Shown in pieces: positions 1 through 7,093 of a stretch of DNA of 50,244 bases. The position numbers were made by a program, and so were the translations under genes. The stretch comes from Aneurinibacillus danicus (lineage in GTDB: Bacteria > Bacillota > Bacilli > Aneurinibacillales > Aneurinibacillaceae). The DNA lies in NCBI RefSeq assembly GCF_007991215.1, contig NZ_BJXX01000103.1:1-50244 (forward strand). The letters are read 5' to 3'. Under the pieces are notes generated by a model. The model was not told the origin of the DNA. It did not search any database and worked only from the letters and a program-made list of their open reading frames with translations. How positions within the stretch are numbered: the stretch's first letter is position 1; each line of letters opens with the position of its first letter.

Positions 1-1
1 T

Positions 2-535
2 GAAGAAGTGAGTGAGGTTAGTAAGATTACTAAGGGGACACCTAAAGCTACTCAGGGAACGGAAAAAGCTCCTAATAAGACTTTTATCGATAATCCATTT
101 GATGATGCAGGGAAACTTAAACCGAATGTGAAGTATAAAGCTGGTGAGCACCAATATGATTATGAAACAGATCATCTTGGTAGAATTGAAAAGTTTAGTG
201 CTGATGATTTAAAATTGACTACAAGAGATAAACGATTACCGCATGCTTCAAATACACCAGGTAAACAGCCAGGAGACCATGCAGGTCATCTGGCGGGAGA
301 TAGGTTCGGTGGTTCTCCTGAGTTAGATAATTTAGTTTCACAGTCTAGTAATGTAAATCTAAGCCAATATAAAAAGCTCGAAAATGAATGGGCGAGAGCG
401 TTACAAGCAAAACCACCTAAACATGTATCTGTCGAAGTAGAAGTCAAGTATGCTGGGGATTCGCTCAGGCCTTCAGGATTTAAAGTAACGTATGAGATAG
501 ACGGAAAGATTACGGTCAGAAATTTAACAAATTAG
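2..535 (+). CDS. C-terminal part of a polymorphic toxin, DNA/RNA non-specific endonuclease tip (YeeF-like), 5' end outside window
   Basis: The reading frame is open to the left edge, so only the end of the protein is seen; the GTG at position 8 is probably internal. The last ~110 residues carry the Endonuclease_NS_2 pattern: a DHAGHLAGDRFGG motif with the catalytic-type Asp/His pair, then NLVSQSSNVNLSQY, a helix containing LENEWARAL, and a final beta region reading SGFKVTYEIDG. Family knowledge: such tips are nuclease warheads on LXG/YeeF-type toxins exported by type VII secretion and used against competitors. The gene is followed 11 bp later by a YezG-like immunity gene, the same pairing as YeeF-YezG of Bacillus. 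Just before the tip, residues KATQGT mark a junction that recurs in the second toxin of this window. Fairly sure of the nuclease class; the N-terminal trafficking domain is not visible. Confidence 0.85.
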   Translation, partial: EEVSEVSKITKGTPKATQGTEKAPNKTFIDNPFDDAGKLKPNVKYKAGEHQYDYETDHLGRIEKFSADDLKLTTRDKRLPHASNTPGKQPGDHAGHLAGDRFGGSPELDNLVSQSSNVNLSQYKKLENEWARALQAKPPKHVSVEVEVKYAGDSLRPSGFKVTYEIDGKITVRNLTN

Positions 536-546
536 GAGGAAGGCTT

Positions 547-1014
547 ATGGCAAAAGTATTTGAGGATTATTTTTCGGAACTACAAGCTGACATGGTTTCT
601 ATTTGTCTGGAATATGTGAACAATAGAGCAGATGTAATTTATATCTATGCTTCATATGAACTTGGTGAATATGGAGTTGATGTGTTTTATAAAATAAACA
701 ATTGTGTTGTGCAAAAACATAAGTTAAATGATGCGGTGCAACGTTTTGGAGATAAGTCAGAATACTTGTATGATGTTTCTAGGGATAGACAAATTGCAAT
801 GCTTGATATAGCGAATGAAAATCTCCGTAAAATATATGATTTGTGTAGAGAACTCAACAGAGAGATGCCTACTGAGATGAAGTTAGTTTATGACGTAGCC
901 AATAATAAATTAGATGCTACTTATAGTTATGATTTAAAGTATTCAAATGACCCTGAAAAGATTTCGAGTCACATTTTTGATGAATGGTTTGTAGAAATGG
1001 GCGGAAAGTTATAA
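547..1014 (+). CDS. YezG-family (DUF600-type) immunity protein
   Basis: A 155-residue cytosolic protein with no signal peptide, starting at ATG 547 behind GGAGGAAGGC. It has the general build of YezG/DUF600 immunity proteins: a mixed alpha/beta start with a VIYIYASYELGEYGVDVFY strand pair, a central helix (LRKIYDLCRELNREMP), a second strand set (MKLVYDVANNKLDATYSYDL), and the typical ending HIFDEWFVEMG. Its job would be to bind and silence the nuclease encoded immediately upstream, which is the known arrangement for YeeF/YezG. A strong terminator lies 96 bp downstream, so toxin and immunity gene probably form one transcript. The family assignment is from pattern recognition, not a search. Confidence 0.75.
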   Translation: MAKVFEDYFSELQADMVSICLEYVNNRADVIYIYASYELGEYGVDVFYKINNCVVQKHKLNDAVQRFGDKSEYLYDVSRDRQIAMLDIANENLRKIYDLCRELNREMPTEMKLVYDVANNKLDATYSYDLKYSNDPEKISSHIFDEWFVEMGGKL

Positions 1015-1109
1015 TTTACAATCCTAACAACAAACCAAACACTAAACAACTTGACAAACACTGATAAACTTTCAAAGGCTTTATTTTAACTTGAAATCTG
1101 AGCAGATTC

Positions 1110-1150
1110 ACCCCAAACGAGTACTTTAAAGCTCGTCTGGGGTATTTTTT
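1110..1150 (+). terminator. Rho-independent terminator after the first toxin/immunity pair
   Basis: A near-perfect 12-bp stem (ACCCCAAACGAG pairing with CTCGTCTGGGGT) with a 10-nt loop, followed by ATTTTTT. Confidence 0.85.
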
Positions 1151-1203
1151 CGACTAAAATCTTCAAACACAAACCCCATGCAAGTTACGGAGGGGTTATA
1201 ACA

Positions 1204-1632
1204 ATGATGCGAGGACAAACAACCATATGCGGAGCAACAACTAGAAAAGGAACAAGCTGCCAAAACATCCCGATGAAAAACGGGAGATGTCCGATGCACG
1301 GCGGAAAAAGTACAGGACCAAAAGACCGGAAAAAGTTGTGTAGAAACCAAAACGCCGCAGGCAACAAAGCAAGGGTTACAACCGGGGAGTATGAAACCAT
1401 AACGTGGGAGACGTTGACAGCGCAAGAACAAAACAAGTTGCGGCAACACTATGGCTTACAACCTCACCAACGGATAAATAACCCCTATGTCATGGAAGAC
1501 GTACGTATAGCAAGAATGCTACAACGAAGCAGAGAGGAGACAGAGGATATCCGCTGGATTCAGATGGAAGAAGCCTTGACAAGGATACAAGGGAAAAGAT
1601 GTAAACAAATTTGCAGTGTGTTACAGCGATAA
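1204..1632 (+). CDS. HGGxSTGPK-motif phage-like protein
   Basis: 142 residues from ATG 1204 behind GGAGGGG. The N-terminus carries a Cys/His cluster (CGATTRKGTSC then RCPMHGG) directly followed by KSTGPKDRKK and NAAGNKARVTTGEYETI. This HGG-STGPK signature is common in small phage proteins encoded near terminases, so the gene is probably a phage remnant; its biochemical function is not established. The middle contains a charged helix (LTAQEQNKLRQHYG). The C-terminal ~20 residues look unlike a natural end and may be a truncation. It stands alone between the two toxin cassettes, with no other phage gene beside it, so it is likely cargo dragged in with one cassette. Confidence 0.6.
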   Translation: MMRGQTTICGATTRKGTSCQNIPMKNGRCPMHGGKSTGPKDRKKLCRNQNAAGNKARVTTGEYETITWETLTAQEQNKLRQHYGLQPHQRINNPYVMEDVRIARMLQRSREETEDIRWIQMEEALTRIQGKRCKQICSVLQR

Positions 1633-1940
1633 CCTACGAGAATCGGGTATGCTGCCATTCTACAAGGAAATCCCACCGAATACACCGGACAGGGGAAGAG
1701 AACGGCATGAGCGAAAGCGCTCGTAGGCATACATGTTATTCTTGACGCCGAACGGGATATGTATCATACTTTTGCCCATATCATACGCCTGTGCGTAGCT
1801 TGCGGATTGTCCGCATCCTTTGAAACCTTCTACACTTGCGAAAACTTATTATACAAACAAACTTCGAGCACTTGATTACCTTTTTGGTGATGCAGGTGCT
1901 TTTTTTGTTGTTGAGCCGGGAGAATGGGGAGGGGGACAGG
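1633..1940. other. Gene-free stretch between phage-like gene and second toxin
   Basis: No reading frame with a credible start. It contains one hairpin terminator (see 1867-1907). The rest looks like remnant coding sequence without a continuous frame. Confidence 0.5.
1867..1907 (+). terminator. Rho-independent terminator upstream of the split toxin
   Basis: AGCACTTG pairs with CAGGTGCT (one G-U), with TTTTTTT after it. It lies 34 bp before the start of the split toxin, so that toxin is either expressed from readthrough or silent. Confidence 0.65.
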
Positions 1941-2129
1941 ATGGAACTCGCCCAAAGCGTGGCAGGATTGGTCCCGGAATCAGGAGATGCGGACGGGAAT
2001 CTTCAGGAAGGTGGGAAAGACATCGCTCGCACTGTTGCGGCGTGTGTCCCTTTTGTTGGTGGGGTGGCCGCACGAGCGAAAGCCATTCTAAAAACAATAA
2101 AAGCTAAGAAAGCCGGGCGGAAGACATGA
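1941..2129 (+). CDS. Split toxin, piece 1: pre-toxin segment
   Basis: 62 residues from ATG 1941, behind a purine-rich GGGGAGGGGGACAGG. It has the look of the pre-toxin region of Bacillales polymorphic toxins: LVPESGDADGNLQEGGKDIA, then a hydrophobic VPFVGGVAARAKAI and a Lys-rich end. It stops at 2129 in an ATGA overlap with the next piece, which begins at 2126 in the -1 frame. Read together with the two following pieces it makes one continuous ancestral protein, so this is most likely part of a frameshifted gene. No N-terminal secretion domain (LXG, WXG or Rhs) precedes it: this is an orphan toxin module. Confidence 0.55.
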   Translation: MELAQSVAGLVPESGDADGNLQEGGKDIARTVAACVPFVGGVAARAKAILKTIKAKKAGRKT

Positions 2130-2278
2130 GCTGGTGGGGTTCAATTAAAAAGAAGGCGGAGTTACAGGCAAGGAAGTTCTCACAGTCGGTGTCGAGAGCG
2201 ACAGCCGCCGTGAAGCGAACGGTGTCACGAGGAGTAGCAGCGGTAAAAAAACAGGTTCAAAAGCAGGAACAGCCGTGA
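2126..2278 (+). CDS. Split toxin, piece 2: basic linker
   Basis: 50 residues from ATG 2126, beginning MSWWGSIKKKAELQ and continuing with a basic helical run (SRATAAVKRTVSRGVAAVKK). It overlaps piece 1 as ATGA and piece 3 as GTGA, each time with a -1 frame change. The KxVxK pattern at its end runs on unbroken into piece 3, the best evidence that these frames once formed a single protein. Too short for most gene callers. Confidence 0.5.
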   Translation: MSWWGSIKKKAELQARKFSQSVSRATAAVKRTVSRGVAAVKKQVQKQEQP

Positions 2279-3483
2279 AGAAAACGGTATCCAAGGTAGC
2301 AACGACCGTTAAACAGAAAGTGTTGCAGGTAAAGAAACTTGTAAAATCGGCAGTAAAAGCAACGAAAGCGGCTATAAAGAAGGGGATAAAAGCAACGAAA
2401 ACAGCTGCGAAGAAGATTGTAAAAGCGACAAAAGCAGTCGTAAAGAAGGCAGCAGTACAAACAAAGAAATTCTTGAATTCGGCGGTAAAGGCAACGAAGG
2501 CAGTTGCAAAGAAGACAAAAGAAGCATTGAAAGGAGCAAAACAGAAAGCGACTGCATTCGTAAAGCGTAAAGTGGGGAAGGTTATTACCCGGGCCAGGAA
2601 GGTAAAGAATAATCTCAGTCAGAGTGAAAGGATTAAGCAATTAAAAAATGACATGCGAAAGGCCCTCATCCTATCTAAAAGTTTTGGAAAGGGAGTTTGG
2701 GATGGTGGAAAAGAAGCGGTTACAGATACCGTTGAGTTAGCAAAACAACTTTGGTACAATCCTGAGCAAACCGTAAAAAATATTGGACAATCTCTAAAAG
2801 AAACGTATAATAAGGCAGAAAAATTTGCTGGACAAATGGTGGAGGACCCGTTCGGAACAACGAACAAGGTTATCCATGGCATACAGAAAAAATATGACGA
2901 ATTTCAGAAAGTAAGCCCTGAGCAGCGAGCCTATGTGATTGGGAAATTTGGGGGCAATGCGGGTGTAAGCTTAGTAGGAGCCAAAGGTGTATCGGTTGTT
3001 GCTAAGCAAACGGCAAAGGCGGTAGTAAGAGCAACACCACAGGCTATGGAGGCGATAAGTAATGAAAGAGGTTCAATAGCCATTGGAAGAAACAACAGGG
3101 ATAAAGCTACTCAGGGGACGGGTGAAGTTGCACCACCAAATCCACCAAGAAAACTCACACTTGCAGAGAAAATCAAATATAGGAGACCTTCGAAGTTTCG
3201 TAAGGGCGTTCGAGACAAAGTTTGGGATAATGCCAAAGATAGTGATGGTAAAGTAAGAGACCCACTCACTAAAAAAGTAATGAACAAAGAAGAACCGTGG
3301 GATATGGGTCATAAACCGGGATACGAGTTTAGAAAACATCAAATTAGTGCGGCTGAGAGAGGAATTTCTAGGAAACAGTTTTTAGATGAACATAATAATC
3401 CTGACCATTATGTCCCCGAATTGCCAAGTTCAAATAGAAGTCATAAACTAGAGGATGACACGGATAGCTATTTAGGTCCATAA
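2275..3483 (+). CDS. Split toxin, piece 3: Lys/Ala-rich tract plus GH-E family nuclease tip
   Basis: 402 residues, start GTG 2275 overlapping the stop of piece 2. Residues ~1-110 are a histone-H1-like tract of repeated AVKATKA, AAKKIVKATK and KKTKEALKGAK units, predicted basic and helical. Residues ~130-270 are a typical Bacillales pre-toxin linker (GVWDGGKEAVTDTVELAKQ). At ~276-281 sits the junction KATQGT shared with the toxin at the left edge. The last ~95 residues are a GH-E type HNH/EndoVII nuclease with WDMGHKPG (G345, H346) and glutamates at about 351 and 393. A SUFU-domain immunity gene follows 16 bp later. Family knowledge: GH-E tips are nuclease warheads. With no secretion domain attached it may serve as a donor cassette for tip exchange. 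Confidence 0.75.
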   Translation: MKKTVSKVATTVKQKVLQVKKLVKSAVKATKAAIKKGIKATKTAAKKIVKATKAVVKKAAVQTKKFLNSAVKATKAVAKKTKEALKGAKQKATAFVKRKVGKVITRARKVKNNLSQSERIKQLKNDMRKALILSKSFGKGVWDGGKEAVTDTVELAKQLWYNPEQTVKNIGQSLKETYNKAEKFAGQMVEDPFGTTNKVIHGIQKKYDEFQKVSPEQRAYVIGKFGGNAGVSLVGAKGVSVVAKQTAKAVVRATPQAMEAISNERGSIAIGRNNRDKATQGTGEVAPPNPPRKLTLAEKIKYRRPSKFRKGVRDKVWDNAKDSDGKVRDPLTKKVMNKEEPWDMGHKPGYEFRKHQISAAERGISRKQFLDEHNNPDHYVPELPSSNRSHKLEDDTDSYLGP

Positions 3484-3499
3484 GAGAGGATGACGAGGG

Positions 3500-4078
3500 A
3501 TGAGTGTAACGCCCGAAAAAAAACAAATTGCCAAATATATAGCTGATATATTTGGAGGCAAGGCTTCTGTGTTTAATTATGGGGATGATAATAACATAAG
3601 TAAGATAGCTATACTTCAGTCAGTTGACTCCCCTTGCGGTGGTGAAGTATCTTACTCAACTATCGGTTTATCAAGTTACGATATCGGATTAAGTGTTGAA
3701 GATAAGCCATTAAGAATTGAGTTTGTTGGTGCTAGTCCTGCTGAATATGAACAATTCGGCAATATTATTAGTACTTGTGCTTTTAATGTTATCAATTCCG
3801 ATTATTCATGTTCACCGGGAACAATTTACCCTAACATTGTAAAAATGTATTACCCAGAATTAAACACAAAACATATTTTGTTCGTGAGTCCATTTTTATG
3901 GGATAAGGACCTTGAAACCCTACATTTTGAAGATAAAAAAGTAGCTTGGTTACAGGCAATTCCAATTTCTGATACAGAGTTTGTATACGCCCAAAAACAT
4001 GGGAGCGAAGCGTTAGAAGATTTATTGGAAGAGTCAGACGTTGACATTTTGGATTTGAATAGACTTTCCGTTATTTGA
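3500..4078 (+). CDS. Suppressor-of-fused (SUFU) domain immunity protein
   Basis: 192 residues from ATG 3500, behind GAGGATGACGAGGG. The C-terminal half has the SUFU signature: a strand HILFVSPFLWDK, then VAWLQAIPISDTEFVYAQKHG and LEDLLEESDVDILDLNR. Bacterial SUFU proteins are a recognised class of immunity protein next to polymorphic toxins, so the partner here is the GH-E nuclease just upstream. Cytosolic, no signal peptide. Only 16 bp separate it from the toxin frame, so the two are translated from one message. It appears intact although the toxin upstream is broken into three frames. Confidence 0.85.
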   Translation: MSVTPEKKQIAKYIADIFGGKASVFNYGDDNNISKIAILQSVDSPCGGEVSYSTIGLSSYDIGLSVEDKPLRIEFVGASPAEYEQFGNIISTCAFNVINSDYSCSPGTIYPNIVKMYYPELNTKHILFVSPFLWDKDLETLHFEDKKVAWLQAIPISDTEFVYAQKHGSEALEDLLEESDVDILDLNRLSVI

Positions 4079-4101
4079 TTGTAGTTACATGACAAAACGG
4101 A

Positions 4102-4491
4102 GGGCTACCCACTAACGAATGAACCTCTTTACCTCATGATAACCAACATTACCTTTGTTCTACCTGTAGGAAGTTTTCACGAATTGAGATGTACGTACAG
4201 AAAAGCTGAAAAAAGTATACCCTATTTAACGCAATAGCGTTACGTTGAACAGGTCGATTATGGTCAGATACCACCATAACAGGCCTGTTTTTTGTTATCT
4301 TCGTTTTCTTGCGTTTTTTTCAAATATGACTGCAACTATGTACGTACATAGGACGATTGATAGTGTGGGAAAGGACATAATCGGTCATATAGACATCCTA
4401 TCGCAACTAATCAGTATGGTGTCCCGACTATGAATAGTGTAAGGGTCAAAATCAATCTGGTAACGTGCCAGTTTATATATAGAGTAGGTCA
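4102..4491 (+). repeat. Post-immunity spacer, copy 1
   Basis: Starts 24 bp after the SUFU gene. The first 29 bp match copy 2 (6627-6655) at 25 positions (GGGCTACCCA...GAATGAA.CTCTTT); a GTACGTACA palindrome lies at the same offset (4191 and 6715); and 4455-4479 is identical over 25 bp to 6983-7007, at nearly the same distance (353 and 356 bp). The interior has diverged. It ends where the IS3 element begins. Confidence 0.7.
4248..4294 (+). terminator. Rho-independent terminator after the SUFU immunity gene
   Basis: Two-part stem: AACAGG pairs with CCTGTT, and inside it TTATGGT pairs with ACCATAA, followed by a run of T. Confidence 0.7.
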
Positions 4492-4530
4492 TGATATTAG
4501 GTCAATAAAGTAGACACAAAAACTTTTAGA

Positions 4531-5367
4531 CTAGGCTGTTTTCTTGAAGTACATACGTTCGTATTCAGAAGGCGAAAAGTACTCCGTTGCCGAATGAATC
4601 CGTTTATCATTGTAAAAGATTTCAATATACTCAAATAAGCTTTTCTTGGCTTCTTCTCTTGTTCTATATGTCTGCTGGTAGATTAACTCTCGTTTGAGAA
4701 TACCATGAAAGGACTCAATACAAGCGTTATCGTAACAGTTGCCCTTTCGACTCATGCTGCAACGCATGCCGTATCGTATAAGGCGTGCCTGATATTCTTT
4801 TGAAGCATACTGACTGCCTCGATCGGAATGATGGAGAACAGAACCTTTCGGTTTTTGACGGATATAGGCCCGATCCAGTGCCTGAAGGACAAGCTCTTTC
4901 GTCATCTGGCTATCTACATGCCATCCTACGATTTTACGGGAATATAAATCCATCACACTGGCTAAATACAGCCAGCCTTCACGAGTAGGAATGTACGTAA
5001 TGTCTGTTACCCATATCTGGTTTGGCTTCTCCACGAGGAACTGTTGATTCAAGGTATTCTCATGAACAGGATGGGAGTGTTTCGAGTTTGTTGTCGCTTT
5101 ATACTTTTTGACAGTACGAGACCGAAGGTCATTTGTTTTCATGAGTCGAGCGACCGTTTTCTGCGAGACAACCATCCCTTCCTTGCGTAATAAATGGGTA
5201 ATTTTTGGACTGCCGTACAGTCTGCGAGAATCCAGAAACAATTGCCGAATTCTCGCTACAAGCTTTTTTCTACGCTGCTCTTTCTGACTTACAGGGCGTT
5301 GTAGCCACTTGTAATAACCACTTCGGGAAACTTGAAACACCTGGCACATCTTCTCCACCCGAAACAT
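4531..5367 (-). CDS. IS3-family transposase, OrfB (DDE integrase core)
   Basis: 278 residues. The N-terminal HTH_21-type region ([25 protein letters not shown]) is followed by the rve integrase core: the first Asp in [10 protein letters not shown], the second in [12 protein letters not shown], and the Glu in [14 protein letters not shown]. The closing region ([14 protein letters not shown]) is typical. It is translated mainly as an OrfAB fusion through -1 frameshifting; the ATG at 5367 is internal to the continuous frame produced by the slip. All three catalytic residues are present, so the enzyme may be active. Confidence 0.93.
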   Translation of the reverse strand: MFRVEKMCQVFQVSRSGYYKWLQRPVSQKEQRRKKLVARIRQLFLDSRRLYGSPKITHLLRKEGMVVSQKTVARLMKTNDLRSRTVKKYKATTNSKHSHPVHENTLNQQFLVEKPNQIWVTDITYIPTREGWLYLASVMDLYSRKIVGWHVDSQMTKELVLQALDRAYIRQKPKGSVLHHSDRGSQYASKEYQARLIRYGMRCSMSRKGNCYDNACIESFHGILKRELIYQQTYRTREEAKKSLFEYIEIFYNDKRIHSATEYFSPSEYERMYFKKTA

Positions 5368-5396
5368 GTGGCGATGTTGATGAATAAAGGAAAAAA

Positions 5397-5678
5397 TTAT
5401 CGTTGGTCTTTGGCGAAGATGTGCATGGCCTTTTTTAAAATAGCATTTTCTTCTTCCAGGTCACGAATTCGTTTTTGAAGCTCGGAGAGCTGGTGGTTCT
5501 CGTTACGGAATTTCTGTTTGTTTCTAATTTCAGGTTCCTGCTTATATTTTTTTACCCAGTTGTTAATCGTGTTTTTACTAATGTCCAACTCTCGTGCTGT
5601 TTGGGTAACACTTTTCCCCTCCTCCAAAATATAACGAGCTGTTTGGCGCTTAAACTCTTCATCATATTGTCTTCTCAT
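5397..5678 (-). CDS. IS3-family transposase, OrfA (DNA-binding)
   Basis: 93 residues with the usual IS3 OrfA order: a helix-turn-helix ([22 protein letters not shown]) and then a leucine-zipper-like coiled coil ([24 protein letters not shown]). It binds the IS ends and joins OrfB through a programmed -1 frameshift. Its ATG lies ~65 bp inside the right end of the element. Confidence 0.92.
   Translation of the reverse strand: MRRQYDEEFKRQTARYILEEGKSVTQTARELDISKNTINNWVKKYKQEPEIRNKQKFRNENHQLSELQKRIRDLEEENAILKKAMHIFAKDQR
5430..5436 (-). promoter_or_regulatory. Programmed -1 ribosomal frameshift site (A AAA AAG) of the IS3 element
   Basis: On the minus strand the OrfA codons read TTA AAA AAG, giving the canonical heptamer A-AAA-AAG. 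Slipping by -1 here gives a frame that runs without a stop into orfB. Confidence 0.8.
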
Positions 5679-5744
5679 ACGGACACCTCATGTATAGATT
5701 CTTATTTCTATCATAATGTGTGTCCACTTTTTAGTCTAACATCA

Positions 5745-6145
5745 TGAGTGACTTCGATTTGAATAGGCGGAAGGTCGAAGACCTGCCGTTTTTCGTGACG
5801 AAGGACGGGGACGTGTGCGAACGAACTGCCACAGGAAGAACAGTCGGTCACCGAATGAATCACGATATGATCGGGATGCTCTACACGTTGTAAGGTGTGA
5901 CCGACATGTCCGAGCTGTCCGCCAGGTTTTCGATTGGTTTTTGGCCGAAGACTTTTTGGTTTCGGTTTATGGAATTCGTCGGTAGAAGGCGGCTTGTGGC
6001 TGTTTTTGGAGTTTTTTTTATCCTGATTCTCAAGTTGTTGAACCTGTGCTTCCAGCGTTTCAATACGCGAGCAGAGTGATTCAACAAGTTGAACCATAGC
6101 TTGCGGGCCTTTATGATATACCGCGAGGATATCCTTTCGTTTCAT
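5745..6145 (-). pseudogene. IS66-family transposase (TnpC), N-terminal fragment
   Basis: Starts at ATG 6145 behind AGGAGGTGAGACGAC. The N-terminus holds a coiled coil (VESLCSRIETLEAQVQQLE), then KKNSKNSHKPPSTD and RKPGGQLGHVGHTL, and a zinc-finger pattern (CSSCGSSFAHVP), all typical of IS66 TnpC. The frame runs into the right end of the IS3 element and ends ~11 codons later, so the catalytic DDE part is missing. No tnpA or tnpB precedes it, as in ISBst12-type elements that carry tnpC only. It probably destroyed the upstream part of the cassette whose end is at 6620. Confidence 0.85.
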
Positions 6146-6215
6146 GTCGTCTCACCTCCTGTCTTCTTCATTTTTAACGGGAAACAGCAGGAATAGACTC
6201 TATACATAAAAAAAA

Positions 6216-6240
6216 TAACTATTAGCACGCTGAATAGTTA
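6216..6240. other. Short hairpin at the edge of the IS66 remnant
   Basis: AACTATT and AATAGTT pair across a 9-nt loop beside an A-rich run. It may be the transcript end or the edge of the IS66 remnant; the following frame is open only from just after it. Confidence 0.35.
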
Positions 6241-6263
6241 CAAATGAAACATTAGAGTATCTT

Positions 6264-6620
6264 TTGGAAGAGGGAGAAGATGGAATGTCTATACCCTCTA
6301 TTACTACAGCTTTTTGGGGAGATGCCGACAATATTATCTCCATTGATAATATCGTAAGATTAATTCAATATGGTGGTTATCTTTTAGAGAGACAGTTAAT
6401 GGAATATGAAGCTGCAGTTGAGTCTTGGCGAGATTATTATGAGATGACGAATGTGCAAATTGATCTATTAGAGTCGATATATGCTAGAAAAATCAAAAGA
6501 CCAGACGCTAAAATAATATTAACTAAAAGAGAAATTGAAATGATTGGAACAGATGATCCTGAGGGATTGAGTGAAAGTAATACCTCGTTTGAGGAAATCG
6601 GAATAGTTTGGGAGAATTAA
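6264..6620 (+). CDS. Unrecognised protein, probably the remnant of an immunity gene
   Basis: 118 residues if read from TTG 6264; an ATG at 6285 behind AGAGGGAGAAG is an equally good start. The frame is open back only to about 6234, beside the IS66 remnant, so the natural 5' end may be lost. I do not recognise the family. It is acidic and mostly helical (LLERQLMEYEAAVESWRDYYE) with no signal peptide. The reason to suspect an immunity role is positional: the spacer that follows it (from 6627) is a diverged copy of the spacer that follows the SUFU immunity gene. Its toxin partner would have been upstream, where only IS remnants remain. Confidence 0.5.
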   Translation: MEEGEDGMSIPSITTAFWGDADNIISIDNIVRLIQYGGYLLERQLMEYEAAVESWRDYYEMTNVQIDLLESIYARKIKRPDAKIILTKREIEMIGTDDPEGLSESNTSFEEIGIVWEN

Positions 6621-6626
6621 AGTAAT

Positions 6627-7007
6627 GGGCTACCCAGTGCCGAATGAATCTCTTTCTCTGTTACTAACAAACATAACCTTAATCATGCCTGTACAATATT
6701 TCCTTGATTTATTTGTACGTACATCATGGCATGTATTGAAATATATAACCTATTTCCCGTCTCCAATCCTTTCATTTCACCCTCAATATGTTCAGTTCCT
6801 ATCGTTCTTGTTTTCAAAATCATGACCTTCGTTATTTCCCGTTTCTCTATAATTCATATTTCATGCAACAATTTCAGTCATACATCGACAACTAGGGTGA
6901 GAAAAATAATGAGATTCCTTTTAAGAGAATCGCAACTTTTTCTGAACCTGTAGCGATTATTCTGTGTAGAGGAACATCATCCATCTGGTAACGTGCCAGT
7001 TTATATA
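6627..7007 (+). repeat. Post-immunity spacer, copy 2
   Basis: Diverged copy of 4102-4479, beginning 7 bp after the orphan gene at 6264-6620. The last 25 bp (6983-7007) are identical to 4455-4479 and contain a small hairpin, CTGG-TAACGTG-CCAG. This conserved end lies 87 bp before the Rep-like gene. No protein gene is seen in this ~470-bp interval. Confidence 0.7.
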
Positions 7008-7093
7008 GATTGTTTGGGAAGAACACGTGTGAAAGGCTAGCCACCTTCCCTCTAATTCAGCGAGAATTCGTGAAAATTTTTGAGGGGGAACAC

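Larger units (their letters stand above)
4492..5744 (-). mobile_element. IS3-family insertion sequence, apparently intact
   Basis: About 1253 bp. The terminal inverted repeats are imperfect over ~27 bp, with both ends reading inward as TGAT(A/G)TTAG then AAAGT(A/G)GACACA. Inside are orfA (5397-5678) and orfB (4531-5367), both on the minus strand, with an A6G slippery heptamer between them. I see no matching target duplication: the left flank is the toxin-cassette spacer and the right flank is a broken IS66-type gene. The flanks therefore probably were not contiguous before insertion, or a deletion followed it. Confidence 0.85.

Noticed and set aside
2257-2640. Minus-strand Cys/Leu/Phe-rich frame opposite the Lys/Ala tract
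   Set aside because: It is the antisense shadow of repeated AAR/GCN codons, with no ribosome site.
4488-5748. Target site duplication of the IS3 element
   Set aside because: I compared the bases beside both ends and found no direct repeat of 3-5 bp.
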